From JAABPW01 sp037132275 (GTDB lineage Bacteria > Verrucomicrobiota > Kiritimatiellia > CAIKKV01 > CAITUY01): DNA of 64,000 nucleotides. Position numbers and translations under genes: made by a program. A model generated the notes under the pieces. That model made no database searches. It saw only the letters and a list, made by a program, of their open reading frames with translations, and had not been told where the DNA came from. The stretch lies in the NCBI GenBank assembly GCA_037132275.1, contig JBAXPK010000004.1, positions 1 to 64,000 on the forward strand, in the 5' to 3' direction. Each line of letters starts with the position of its first letter. Positions within the stretch are counted from its first letter, which is position 1. This document shows positions 25,961 to 34,440 of this stretch, piece after piece.

Positions 25961-27958
25961 TCAGGGGTCCTTCAGGGCTGGGAGTACCACGCTGACACAG
26001 GTTCCCAGCGTATTGGAATTCACCGTTATCAGGCCGTCGTGATCGAGCAGGGTTCGTTTGGCGATCGGGAGTCCGAGGCCAAGCCCGCGCGTCTTGGTTG
26101 TGCAAAACGGCGAAAAAATCTTAGGCAGAAGCTCATCGGGAATGCCGGGTCCGTTGTCTTTGAAGAGAATTTCGATGGCGGGGTGGACGACGTCCTCGTA
26201 CCGAGGCCGCGCCATGACTGTGATCTCGCGTTGAGGACGCTGGCCCAGGATCTCCACGGCATTGTTCAGGATCTGCACGAACGTGCCAAATAAAGCCTGT
26301 TCGTCCCCGAGAACCCGGGGTAGCGACTCAGGGACGCTCATCAGGACCTTAATACCGTCCGGGGTCATGTTGGGAACGGCCGTCGCCACCGCCTTGTTGA
26401 GGCAGGGGCCGAGATCGAACGGGATCATGACCATCGAACGCGGATGAGCGAAGTCGTTGATTTGGTCGATGATGCCATTCAGGCGGTCCACTTCCTGGGA
26501 GACCAGATCCCTGAACCCCGAACGGAATTCGGCATCGTCATATCGCTCTGGAAGCAGCTGGGCAAATGTTTTTATGGCGACGAGGGGATTCCGCACTTCA
26601 TGGGACATGGCGGCTGCAAGTTCGGCCCAGAAAGTGGCCCGCTCCAGCCGGTCCTCTTTGTCTTTCATCAGGTTTTTGTCGGTGGTGTCCTCTAGCACAG
26701 CCACGACGCCCAGACATTCGGCCCTGTTCTCCAGCCGTCGGGTTTCAACCCGGTAACTCCGGTGCGTATGCGGATCCAGCCAATTCTTCGATAACGAAGA
26801 CCCAGCGGCCCCCAGGGTACGTCGTATGATGTCGGCCAGATGACTGCTACCGAGCGCTTCGATGGGTCGCGCCATGGCCAGGGCGGGAGTGGCGTCGAGC
26901 AGGGAAAGGCCGTTATGATTACACCAGCGGACAAGACCACTGTTATCCACTGCGATAATGCCGCTGGGCATGGCATGCAAGAGTGTTTCCGCCAGGGTTT
27001 TTTGGACGGCCGCTTCCTCGTAGAGCAAGGCATTGTCCAAGGTAGTGGCGACACATTCCGTGATGGCAATGAGGTTGTCGATGTGGGCCGGCTCAAACGG
27101 AAGGCCTGTGGTCAGTTTCCCCACGAAAAGCCAGCCGAGAAAACGCTCACGTGATTGCAGCGGCGCCATCAGTTCGGCACCAAGTTCATCCAGAACCTGG
27201 CACAAAAGCCGGCGGGTGGAGGGATCGGTTACATGCTCCAAATTCCCGCGCGAGACGATGTGGGCCTGTATCTTCAGCCACAGGACCAGCGGGTCATTTT
27301 CCGCAAATTCCGCCTTGGAGGTGCTTTCAAGACCGCGTACGCTGGCCCGCAAGCGATAAGGGCCTTGGTCGCGAACCTGACAGAAGATGCCGGCGCGCGC
27401 GATGCCCGTCGAGGTCGCGACTTCATCGGCCATTCTTTGAAGCAGGCTCTCTACGTTGTTGAAATGCCGCATCGCTCTTGAAAAATCGCGTGCATCAAAG
27501 GGCGTCGGGATATCGGTGGTAAGGCGCCGGGCTGTGGATCGAGCCAGGACGTTCAGCCGGGTGGTTTCATCGCGCAGCAGGCGATTTTCAGCAATGATAT
27601 CCGCATGATCCATGGCCCTGTGAACCAGCGCCACCAGACGCTGCCGTTCCACCTGTCGATCCTCAATGGAATAGACACCCAAGGATCCGGCGCTCAGCAT
27701 GGGGTCGGATCCAGGCAGGCCGAAGGCCACTAGAATGGCCTGGGATGAGGTATTGAGAATGTCGGGGAGATGGACGAATGCCCCGTCTGACTGCAGGTCA
27801 AAAAGCACCACGGTAGGGCCGCGGTGTGCCAGTTCCGAGGAGAGCGCCGTGGGTGTACTGACCGGCAAGACCGCCACGGAGGAGGATAGGAATCCCCGTA
27901 TGCGGGTGGCCCAGGCATCCTCCGTGGTGAAAAGAATACAGGAGGCAATGGGCTTCAT
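25961..27958 (-). CDS. Soluble sensor histidine kinase (pseudo-receiver-GAF-PAS-HisKA-HATPase)
   Basis: 665 residues with no membrane helix. The N-terminal ~110 residues look receiver-like (TVVLFDLQSD) but lack the usual acidic pocket pair. A GAF region (about 170-320) and a PAS domain (about 325-440; LLHAMPSGIIAVDNSGLVRWCN) follow. The HisKA helix has SHEVRNPLVAIKTF and the ATPase has DNGPGIPDELLPKIFSPF and GLGLGLPIAKR. Its phospho-acceptor segment is nearly identical to that of the membrane kinase encoded just upstream. The start overlaps that gene's stop by 4 bases, and the NtrC-type regulator follows, its likely partner. Confidence 0.93.
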   Translation of the reverse strand: MKPIASCILFTTEDAWATRIRGFLSSSVAVLPVSTPTALSSELAHRGPTVVLFDLQSDGAFVHLPDILNTSSQAILVAFGLPGSDPMLSAGSLGVYSIEDRQVERQRLVALVHRAMDHADIIAENRLLRDETTRLNVLARSTARRLTTDIPTPFDARDFSRAMRHFNNVESLLQRMADEVATSTGIARAGIFCQVRDQGPYRLRASVRGLESTSKAEFAENDPLVLWLKIQAHIVSRGNLEHVTDPSTRRLLCQVLDELGAELMAPLQSRERFLGWLFVGKLTTGLPFEPAHIDNLIAITECVATTLDNALLYEEAAVQKTLAETLLHAMPSGIIAVDNSGLVRWCNHNGLSLLDATPALAMARPIEALGSSHLADIIRRTLGAAGSSLSKNWLDPHTHRSYRVETRRLENRAECLGVVAVLEDTTDKNLMKDKEDRLERATFWAELAAAMSHEVRNPLVAIKTFAQLLPERYDDAEFRSGFRDLVSQEVDRLNGIIDQINDFAHPRSMVMIPFDLGPCLNKAVATAVPNMTPDGIKVLMSVPESLPRVLGDEQALFGTFVQILNNAVEILGQRPQREITVMARPRYEDVVHPAIEILFKDNGPGIPDELLPKIFSPFCTTKTRGLGLGLPIAKRTLLDHDGLITVNSNTLGTCVSVVLPALKDP

Positions 27959-30465
27959 GATCGCGCCCCCTTCTTCATCAGCGGAAAGATGAGCTTGAAT
28001 GAAGTACCCTCTCCCACTTTGCTGGAGACGTCAATAATCCCCTCATGCTCATGCACAATACCGTGGGCCACGGACAAACCGAGGCCGGTACCCTGACTTT
28101 TAGTGGTGAAGAACGGGTCGAAAATATGGGAAAGATCAGTTTCCGCGATGCCGCAACCTGTGTCTTGAATGGTGACATGGAGATGTGTCAGGACGGGCGC
28201 ATCGGAGGGGAAAAGGGGCAAAAACCCCGTTGTGGTGGATTGAACGGTGCTGACACTGAGCGTTCCACCTTCCTGCATGGAGTCAATCGCGTTCAAAAAG
28301 AAGTTAATGAACGCCTGACTTAATTGATCTCCATCGGCGAGAACCGTATTATCAGTGGCGTAGAAGTTTTTTTGGAGGAGAATGTTCTTTTGACGCATGG
28401 CCTCACCGATCAGTTTCAGTGCATTATCGAGGATGTCGTGGAGTGATGTGGGAATCAGGTTGGGCTTGGCGGGGCGGGAAAATCGCAGCAACTGGTTAAC
28501 AATGCCGTCAATACGCTTAACCTCGGAGCCGACCAGGGTGAAAAACGTGTCCCTGAAATCGGGATCCTCGTAGCGTTCCGGTATGAGTTGAGTGAACGTT
28601 TTGATGGAGACGAGCGGATTTTTGATTTCGTGGGCCATGCCTGCCACCAAGGTTCCCAGGCTGGCGAGACGGTCGGTGCGGCGGATCTGCAACTCCAGTT
28701 GACGGACCGCCGAGAGATCGGTGAGTACGAGAAAAGCCCCAATGGTTTTTCCAGTATGGCTGTGAAAAAGGGAACTACTGAGTCGGAGAGGCGTCTCATC
28801 GCCATTGTCCCAACGGAGCGTGATATCCCAGTCACGCAGACCTTCGCCCTTTTTGATTGTGGCGTCAAGCTGCTCGGCGAGGGCGGGCGGCAGAACATTC
28901 ATGGGGTGCCCGAGTATGACAAGGGGGTCAAGACGCGTGAGGCGCTGGGCTTCGCGGTTGATCACGGTGATCAGTCCTTCGTGGTTGGCCGCGATCACGC
29001 CGTTGGCCAGGGAGTCCACGAGAATGTCATTATAGAGTTTGCTGTCCTGTAATTGGGTATAAAGTCTGGCGTTATTAAGGGCCACCGCGAGGTGATTGCA
29101 GAGGAGTTGAATTGCATGTTGCTCGGGGGCGCCGTAAATATGTCCTGAAAGTTTTGGGCCCAGGAGAAGAATGCCTTCCAATCCCTCTTTTGAACGGAGG
29201 CCGACGGCGGCGGCATAATGGAGATCCTCAATGACTTTGCATGCGGCGGCGAGGTGCGGTTTTGGATTCAAACGTCGCAATACGTTCGGTACAATCACGT
29301 CGCCACTGATCGACAGAACTTCCGGCAATGCGGAATGTGCATCCAGAGCCGGAATGTCGGTTGCGTTTACAAGGCGATAACTCTGGGAAAAGGATCCGTT
29401 ATGGGGCAGGAGAACGCAGACTTTATCTGTTCCCAGGGTTTGGGCAATGGTATCGCTAAAATCAGACAACAGTTTTTCAATGGTGTTGACTGAATACAGC
29501 AGACGGTTGGTTAATTTCACGATGGATTCCATGTTCAGCGGGGCCGTATGGGCGAACAGGCGGTCAGCAAAACGCTGCATCGTCCCGTGGGTGGGGGCCA
29601 ATGAAAACGCGACAGCGATGGATGCCAGAAGGCTTGGAAGGAAGCCGGAATGAATTCCGGATTGTCTCAATACGAAGAGTAACGCCCCCCAGACGGCCAG
29701 ATAGATCATCCCTAGATAAAGGGTGATCAACACATAGGCGGTGAGGCGCCTGAAAAGGTAGGCCATGTCCATAATCCGCCGGGTGGCAATCCCGTAAGCA
29801 ATAACCGAATCCAGGACGATGACGCCCAATGAGGTGAATTGAAGGGATTGGGACGTGCCGATGAAAAGAGGCAACAGGAGAACGATGGCGCATCCGGTGA
29901 TAATGCTGCTCGCCGCTCCGAGCAACGTGAAATGCAATTCCGCCCGCTGCATGCCGGTCGCTTGCCGCAAGGATTTCCAATAGCGAACAATCAGAATGCC
30001 GTAGGAAATGATCTGGAATCCTGGGAACAGGAAGAACAAACTTCCAAAAATAGGCTCAGGGATGCCAGTGGGCAGGTTCCGGTGGAGCGGGATGAAGGCT
30101 CCCTCGATGATCCATGGGGTTTGCGAGAAAAAAACAAAAAACAGTGTGAACGCTAGCCAGGTTCGATCCCGTCTGGCAATCCAACGAACATTTTTATCCA
30201 CATTAACGATGGCGAGGCGCAACCAATCTAGCAACAAGGGAATAGCCGCTCCAACTGAATGACAGAAGCGGATGCACAGGGTGGCACTGTTAGCGTTTGG
30301 CGATAGAAAGGCAATGGCGAGGGAGACAAGCCACAGACCTAGGATGGACGAAAGGAAGAGAAATATCTGGTTGGTCGCGCGTTTCGGGTTGGTGTGATAG
30401 ACCGCCCATCCCAGTACAAATGAAGCGGCAACGGTTCCAAAATGGATGGTGGATACGATATTCAT
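27955..30465 (-). CDS. Multi-pass membrane sensor histidine kinase (7TM-GAF-PAS-HisKA-HATPase)
   Basis: 836 residues. Residues 1-300 contain about seven to nine membrane helices of the 7TM histidine-kinase sensor type. A GAF domain (about 340-490), a PAS domain (about 500-605; DILVDSLANGVIAANHEGLITVIN), HisKA (AHEIKNPLVSIKTF) and an ATPase (DTGCGIAETDLSHIFDPFFTT, GTGLGLSVAHG) follow. The sensor sits in the inner membrane and probably reads a membrane or lipid signal. Its ATG overlaps the ketoacyl-synthase stop by 4 bases and its stop overlaps the next kinase start by 4 bases. Confidence 0.93.
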   Translation of the reverse strand: MNIVSTIHFGTVAASFVLGWAVYHTNPKRATNQIFLFLSSILGLWLVSLAIAFLSPNANSATLCIRFCHSVGAAIPLLLDWLRLAIVNVDKNVRWIARRDRTWLAFTLFFVFFSQTPWIIEGAFIPLHRNLPTGIPEPIFGSLFFLFPGFQIISYGILIVRYWKSLRQATGMQRAELHFTLLGAASSIITGCAIVLLLPLFIGTSQSLQFTSLGVIVLDSVIAYGIATRRIMDMAYLFRRLTAYVLITLYLGMIYLAVWGALLFVLRQSGIHSGFLPSLLASIAVAFSLAPTHGTMQRFADRLFAHTAPLNMESIVKLTNRLLYSVNTIEKLLSDFSDTIAQTLGTDKVCVLLPHNGSFSQSYRLVNATDIPALDAHSALPEVLSISGDVIVPNVLRRLNPKPHLAAACKVIEDLHYAAAVGLRSKEGLEGILLLGPKLSGHIYGAPEQHAIQLLCNHLAVALNNARLYTQLQDSKLYNDILVDSLANGVIAANHEGLITVINREAQRLTRLDPLVILGHPMNVLPPALAEQLDATIKKGEGLRDWDITLRWDNGDETPLRLSSSLFHSHTGKTIGAFLVLTDLSAVRQLELQIRRTDRLASLGTLVAGMAHEIKNPLVSIKTFTQLIPERYEDPDFRDTFFTLVGSEVKRIDGIVNQLLRFSRPAKPNLIPTSLHDILDNALKLIGEAMRQKNILLQKNFYATDNTVLADGDQLSQAFINFFLNAIDSMQEGGTLSVSTVQSTTTGFLPLFPSDAPVLTHLHVTIQDTGCGIAETDLSHIFDPFFTTKSQGTGLGLSVAHGIVHEHEGIIDVSSKVGEGTSFKLIFPLMKKGARS

Positions 30466-31703
30466 GAAGGAGGACGCTCCACAATAAGCGTGCTATTTCC
30501 GCCGCCAAAGCCGTGTGAGTTGATCACGATGATCGTTGGCTGCATCTGTCTGGCTTTGAGGGGTACGTAATCCAAATCACAATCGGGATCGGGTTTATCA
30601 AGATTGGCAGTCGGGGGGATGATGCCATCCCGCATGGCCAGCGCGCACGCAATGACTTGTAAGGGTCCAGCGGCGGCCAAGGGGCTTCCGGTAACCCCTT
30701 TGATCGAACTAATGGGCAGGTGATAGGCACGCCGACCAAAGACCGCTTTGATCATGGAGGTTTCGATGCGGTCAATGATGGGATGACCCGGCCCATGGGC
30801 GCAGAGATAATCAACAGCGTCGGGATGTCGTCCTGAATTGGCGAGCGCCTCACGCATGGTATTTTCAAGTCCTGAGCCCGGACTATCCATATCCGGATCA
30901 ACGCGGGTCGCGAACCCCGTTATTTCTAGATAGGGTCGGATGCCCCGGCTTCGGGCGTGGTCGAGGTTTTCCAGGATGAGAATGCCTGCGCCTTCCGAAA
31001 TGACGCCCGAATCCCGATCAAGGTCGAAAGGACGGCAAGCTTGGGCGGGTGTATTATTGCGCAGGGACACCAAGCCTGCGGTGGCGCTTCCTGCATAGGT
31101 TAAGGAGTTGATGGGGGCATCTGTCCCCCCGCAAATAGCCACATCGCATTTTCCGCGCCGGATCAAGTCTGCGCCGGCGGCGATGGCGTCGAGTCCTGCC
31201 GCACAGGCGGAGGCCACTGTTGTGGCCTGCGTAAGAAAGGGAATGTATTGGGATAGAATACCGGCGGCCTGATGGGGTAAGCTGGCATAAGCACTGTAGT
31301 TGGGCACACAGTAGGGGCCATGCTTCAGCATGCGATCCATGGCGTGCGTGATCACCTCGTTGGCACCGGAACTTACGCCCAGCATCAGAGGCACGCCGGT
31401 TCCGGCGCTGAGGCTATCTTTTGTCAGGGCGGCATCTGCAATGGCTTGATAACAGGCGGCCAAGGCAAGTTGTGTCTGCCGGGCCAAACGTTTGGGCTTA
31501 ATCCCTGAGCCCAGCAGTAGCGCTGGATCAAACCCCTTTACTTCTCCGGCAATGCGAGAAGGGTGTTTACTGGCATCGAACAGGGTAATGGGACCAATCC
31601 CACTCTCGGCGGCAAGCAATGTGGACCAGAAGGCATCTATTCCAATGCCATTTGGGGCCACAACACCAAGGCCCGTCACCCCCACTCTATTCCGGGTAAT
31701 CAT
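30462..31703 (-). CDS. FabF-like beta-ketoacyl-ACP synthase with altered triad
   Basis: 413 residues from ATG 31703; a longer frame (to 31766) has no supporting start. Thiolase-fold KAS II features: VGVTGLGVVAPNGIG, nucleophile in TTVASACAAGLDAI (Cys167), DRDSGVISEGAGILILE, first His in CAHGPGHPIID (His303) and Gly-rich NSHGFGGGNS. The numbering runs level with E. coli FabF, and the second catalytic His (His340, in MTGH) is Ser340 here (VTGSPLAAAG); Lys335 is kept. Decarboxylation chemistry may therefore be altered. It heads an operon with two kinases and an NtrC-type regulator and is divergent from the fadL-type gene. It is probably not the housekeeping fabF, as no acpP, fabD or fabG is nearby. 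Confidence 0.9.
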   Translation of the reverse strand: MITRNRVGVTGLGVVAPNGIGIDAFWSTLLAAESGIGPITLFDASKHPSRIAGEVKGFDPALLLGSGIKPKRLARQTQLALAACYQAIADAALTKDSLSAGTGVPLMLGVSSGANEVITHAMDRMLKHGPYCVPNYSAYASLPHQAAGILSQYIPFLTQATTVASACAAGLDAIAAGADLIRRGKCDVAICGGTDAPINSLTYAGSATAGLVSLRNNTPAQACRPFDLDRDSGVISEGAGILILENLDHARSRGIRPYLEITGFATRVDPDMDSPGSGLENTMREALANSGRHPDAVDYLCAHGPGHPIIDRIETSMIKAVFGRRAYHLPISSIKGVTGSPLAAAGPLQVIACALAMRDGIIPPTANLDKPDPDCDLDYVPLKARQMQPTIIVINSHGFGGGNSTLIVERPPS

Positions 31704-31733
31704 GAGAATTAGAGTAGAATAGAACACAAGTGC

Positions 31734-31743
31734 ACAAGCTTGT
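31734..31743. promoter_or_regulatory. Palindrome in the divergent regulatory gap
   Basis: ACAAGCTTGT is a perfect 10-base palindrome in the AT-rich 276-base gap between the ketoacyl-synthase gene and the fadL-type gene, about 165 bases upstream of the sigma54 promoter. That is a usual distance for an activator site, but a single copy is weak evidence. Confidence 0.3.
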
Positions 31744-31900
31744 ACATCAAATAAATTATGGTTCAAAATTTAAGGCCGATTCGGTTTAAAACGGTTCATA
31801 ATTGTACAGCATGTCCAATTGTGTGCATTTACGCATTTAGGATTCCACATAATCTTGTGGGTATTAATTATTGTTATGCCATATATAGTGACCTGCTATC

Positions 31901-31916
31901 TGGCACATCGCTTGCT
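31901..31916 (+). promoter_or_regulatory. Sigma54 (-24/-12) promoter of the fadL-type gene
   Basis: TGGCAC, five bases, then TTGCT matches the sigma54 consensus (TGGCAC-N5-TTGCA/T) with the required ten bases between the invariant GG and GC. It lies 64 bases upstream of the ATG at 31980 in an AT-rich gap, so transcription would start near 31928. An NtrC-type activator is encoded in the divergent operon. Confidence 0.85.
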
Positions 31917-31979
31917 TAGAAAAGGCACAAGGCAGGATATAGATCTGCCGATAAACAAGAAAGAATAGGGGGTTAATAA

Positions 31980-33275
31980 ATGAGTGATTCAAAAATATCG
32001 AAGATGTGGGTTGGAATCGCCTTACTGGCGGGATCGTTGGTGACAGTGCCTTCGGGTTGGGCCAATGGATTTAGAAATCCGCCGGAGGGCTCATGGGCCT
32101 TGGGGCGTGTGGGTGGAAAAATTGCCCAAGTTGATGATGCGTCGGCGATTTCCCATAACCCGGCCAATTTAACCTCCTTGGACAAAGGGCAGGCGCAAGT
32201 GTCGATGACCGTGCTGAATACCGGAGCCGACTATTCGTCGCCGATGGGATCAGCCTCCACGGAGGATCCCTGGAAGTTTCTGCCCAACCTGTTTGTCGCG
32301 ACCCCCTTGGATCATGGGAATTACGCAGCAGGCATTGGGGTGACAACGCCTTTTGGGCAGTCTACGGTTTGGGACAAGGACAGTCTGTTCCGCTATTCCG
32401 CACCGTATTTTGCGGAGATGAAGGTGATCAATATCAATCCCACAGTGGCAGCAAAACTGAACGACCAGCTTTCGGTGGGTGTTGGACTGGATGTGTTCTG
32501 GTCGAGTCTGGACCTTAAGCAGAGGATTCCATGGTCCATGCTGACAGGCGTGGCGATGCCCGACGGACAAGTCCACTTGAGCGGCACCGGCCAGGGGGTT
32601 GGCGGAAACGCCGCAGTGACTTACCGTCCGGCAAAGGGGCATGCGATTGCGTTGACCTACCGGTCGCCTGTTAAAGTTGACTACAGTGGCGACTGTGATC
32701 TGGAAGGATTCCCCATGGGTGCGCAGGCGTTAGGGCTTTCGCCGTCGAGCGATTTCGACACCACCATAGAATTCCCCTCCATTGTTGGATTGGGATACGG
32801 CATCCAACTGACGGACACGGTCAGGGTGGAAGCCGATGTGGAATGGATCCAGTTTTCGAGCTACGACACGCTTTCGTTGAATGCGGCTAACAACAATCTG
32901 CTGCTGAATGCGAATGGCCCGCCGTCTGCCAATCCCATGGCCCCGGCTTCAGTACGTCAGAACTGGAAAGATACCTGGACGTTCGGGATGGGCGCCGATT
33001 GGAAGGTGGCTGAGGCCATGACCTTGCGTGCCGGTTACATTTATTTACAGAGTCCGGTGCCCGAGGAAACGCTGGCCCCGACCCTCCCTGATGCCAGCCG
33101 CCATGTTTTCAGTCTGGGCGCCGGATATCGTCATCAACAGCATAGTTTGGATCTGGCGTATGCCTACAGCATGATTGGCGACCGCAACGTGGCATCAGAC
33201 CAGAACCCGGCATTCAACGGAACCTACGAATTAACCTCACATCTCATGAGCCTCTCTTATGGATATTCATTCTGA
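31980..33275 (+). CDS. FadL/OmpP1-type outer-membrane transport protein
   Basis: 431 residues. A signal peptide (GIALLAGSLVTVPSGWA) is followed by the FadL hatch region: NGFRNPPEGSWALGRVGGKIAQ and ASAISHNPANLTSL (family consensus DAS..F.NPA.L). The rest is alternating amphipathic strands (about 14 expected) ending in an aromatic residue (LSYGYSF). FadL proteins pass long-chain fatty acids or other hydrophobic compounds across the outer membrane. It has its own sigma54 promoter, so expression should depend on an NtrC-type activator. Its last 17 bases overlap the following REC-kinase gene. Confidence 0.93.
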   Translation: MSDSKISKMWVGIALLAGSLVTVPSGWANGFRNPPEGSWALGRVGGKIAQVDDASAISHNPANLTSLDKGQAQVSMTVLNTGADYSSPMGSASTEDPWKFLPNLFVATPLDHGNYAAGIGVTTPFGQSTVWDKDSLFRYSAPYFAEMKVININPTVAAKLNDQLSVGVGLDVFWSSLDLKQRIPWSMLTGVAMPDGQVHLSGTGQGVGGNAAVTYRPAKGHAIALTYRSPVKVDYSGDCDLEGFPMGAQALGLSPSSDFDTTIEFPSIVGLGYGIQLTDTVRVEADVEWIQFSSYDTLSLNAANNNLLLNANGPPSANPMAPASVRQNWKDTWTFGMGADWKVAEAMTLRAGYIYLQSPVPEETLAPTLPDASRHVFSLGAGYRHQQHSLDLAYAYSMIGDRNVASDQNPAFNGTYELTSHLMSLSYGYSF

Positions 33276-34440
33276 GGCCGCTGCACCAGCCACTGTGCCC
33301 TCCCTGAAGGGGACGGTGCTGGTGATTGACGATGAACGCGGTCCCAGGGAGAGTCTTCGCATACTGCTGAAACCTGAATTTCGGGTCTTGTGCGCTGATT
33401 CCGTGGATGTCGGGCTCGCGATGTTGAAGGCGGAACAGCCCGACACTATTATCTCGGATATCCGGATGCCGGGGAAAAGCGGCATTGAAGGATTGCGCGC
33501 CATTCGTGCAATCGATCCGGTGGTCTCGGTGATTATGTTTACCGGGTTTGGAGCGCTTGAAACCGCCCAGGAAGCCATTCGTCTCGGGGCAAACGATTAC
33601 ATGAAGAAGCCCTTTGACGCCTTCGAAATTCTGGAGGTAATTCGAAAACATGTTCAGCAGACGCAGTTGGCGCGTCGGCGGCGGCATGCCGAGGAAGAGG
33701 TTCGGGAACTGAATTTGCGGCTAACGGAGGAAATGGAAAAGAAAAACCATCTTGTCTCGCTGGGGCAGAAATCCGCCGAATTGGTTCACGATCTTCGAAA
33801 TCCGCTGGCGACAGTTCTGGGCTACGTGGAATTGCTGGCGCTGGACCTCCAGAAGAAAAACGGTTCCTCCGAGACGGCGAATCAAAATACGGCCGAGTAT
33901 CTGGAACATATTGAACACAGTGTGCTTCGGTGCCGGGACATTACGGATATGTGGCTTGATATCAGCCGCGGTCGATTGAACAAGGGCCGTATTGTGGTCG
34001 GAGACTTGGTGGTGGCGGTCGTCGACGAGTGCCGCTATCTGGCGAAACAAAAGGGAGTGGAATTGCATTTGAATGACTCGACAGACGCCGTCACGATTGA
34101 TGCGGATTCACGCCAGATCGCCCGGGCGATACAGAATCTTGTGATGAATGCCGTCGAGGCGGTGAAACCTCAGGAAGGGAAGGTTAAAGTCTGGTGCCGG
34201 ACGGCCAATGATGCGGTTGAGCTTGTCGTTCAAGACAATGGGAGTGGGATGAGTCCGGACATACTGAAGCGGGTTTTTGAACCTTTCTTTACCACGAAAA
34301 GCGTCACCGGCACAGGCCTTGGCTTATTCATTACACGGCAGGTGGTTGAGGGCCATGGCGGATCGATCCAGATTGAGAGCGAAGCCGGTCGCGGAACGAA
34401 GATCACACTGGTGTTGCCCCGGATGCGTTTGGCGAGTTGA
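33259..34440 (+). CDS. Receiver-histidine kinase hybrid, coupled to fadL-type gene
   Basis: 393 residues. An N-terminal receiver (about 18-135; VLVIDDERGPR, TIISDIRMPGKSG, phospho-acceptor Asp) is linked by a charged coiled coil (RRRRHAEEEVRELNLRL) to HisKA (ELVHDLRNPLATVLGY) and an ATPase (IQNLVMNAVEAV, DNGSGMSPDILKRVFEPFF, GTGLGLFITRQVVEGHG). The receiver-first order with no output domain suggests that it receives phosphate from another kinase or is regulated by it. It overlaps the fadL-type gene by 17 bases in another frame and so should share its sigma54 promoter. Its 3' end overlaps the convergent radical-SAM gene by 38 bases. Confidence 0.92.
   Translation: MDIHSEAAAPATVPSLKGTVLVIDDERGPRESLRILLKPEFRVLCADSVDVGLAMLKAEQPDTIISDIRMPGKSGIEGLRAIRAIDPVVSVIMFTGFGALETAQEAIRLGANDYMKKPFDAFEILEVIRKHVQQTQLARRRRHAEEEVRELNLRLTEEMEKKNHLVSLGQKSAELVHDLRNPLATVLGYVELLALDLQKKNGSSETANQNTAEYLEHIEHSVLRCRDITDMWLDISRGRLNKGRIVVGDLVVAVVDECRYLAKQKGVELHLNDSTDAVTIDADSRQIARAIQNLVMNAVEAVKPQEGKVKVWCRTANDAVELVVQDNGSGMSPDILKRVFEPFFTTKSVTGTGLGLFITRQVVEGHGGSIQIESEAGRGTKITLVLPRMRLAS

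Noticed and set aside
24581..30465. Kinases and NtrC-type regulator as the PrsK/PrsR pair of a PEP-CTERM/exosortase system
   Set aside because: No exosortase or PEP-CTERM protein is visible and the neighbours are lipid-related; not supported here.
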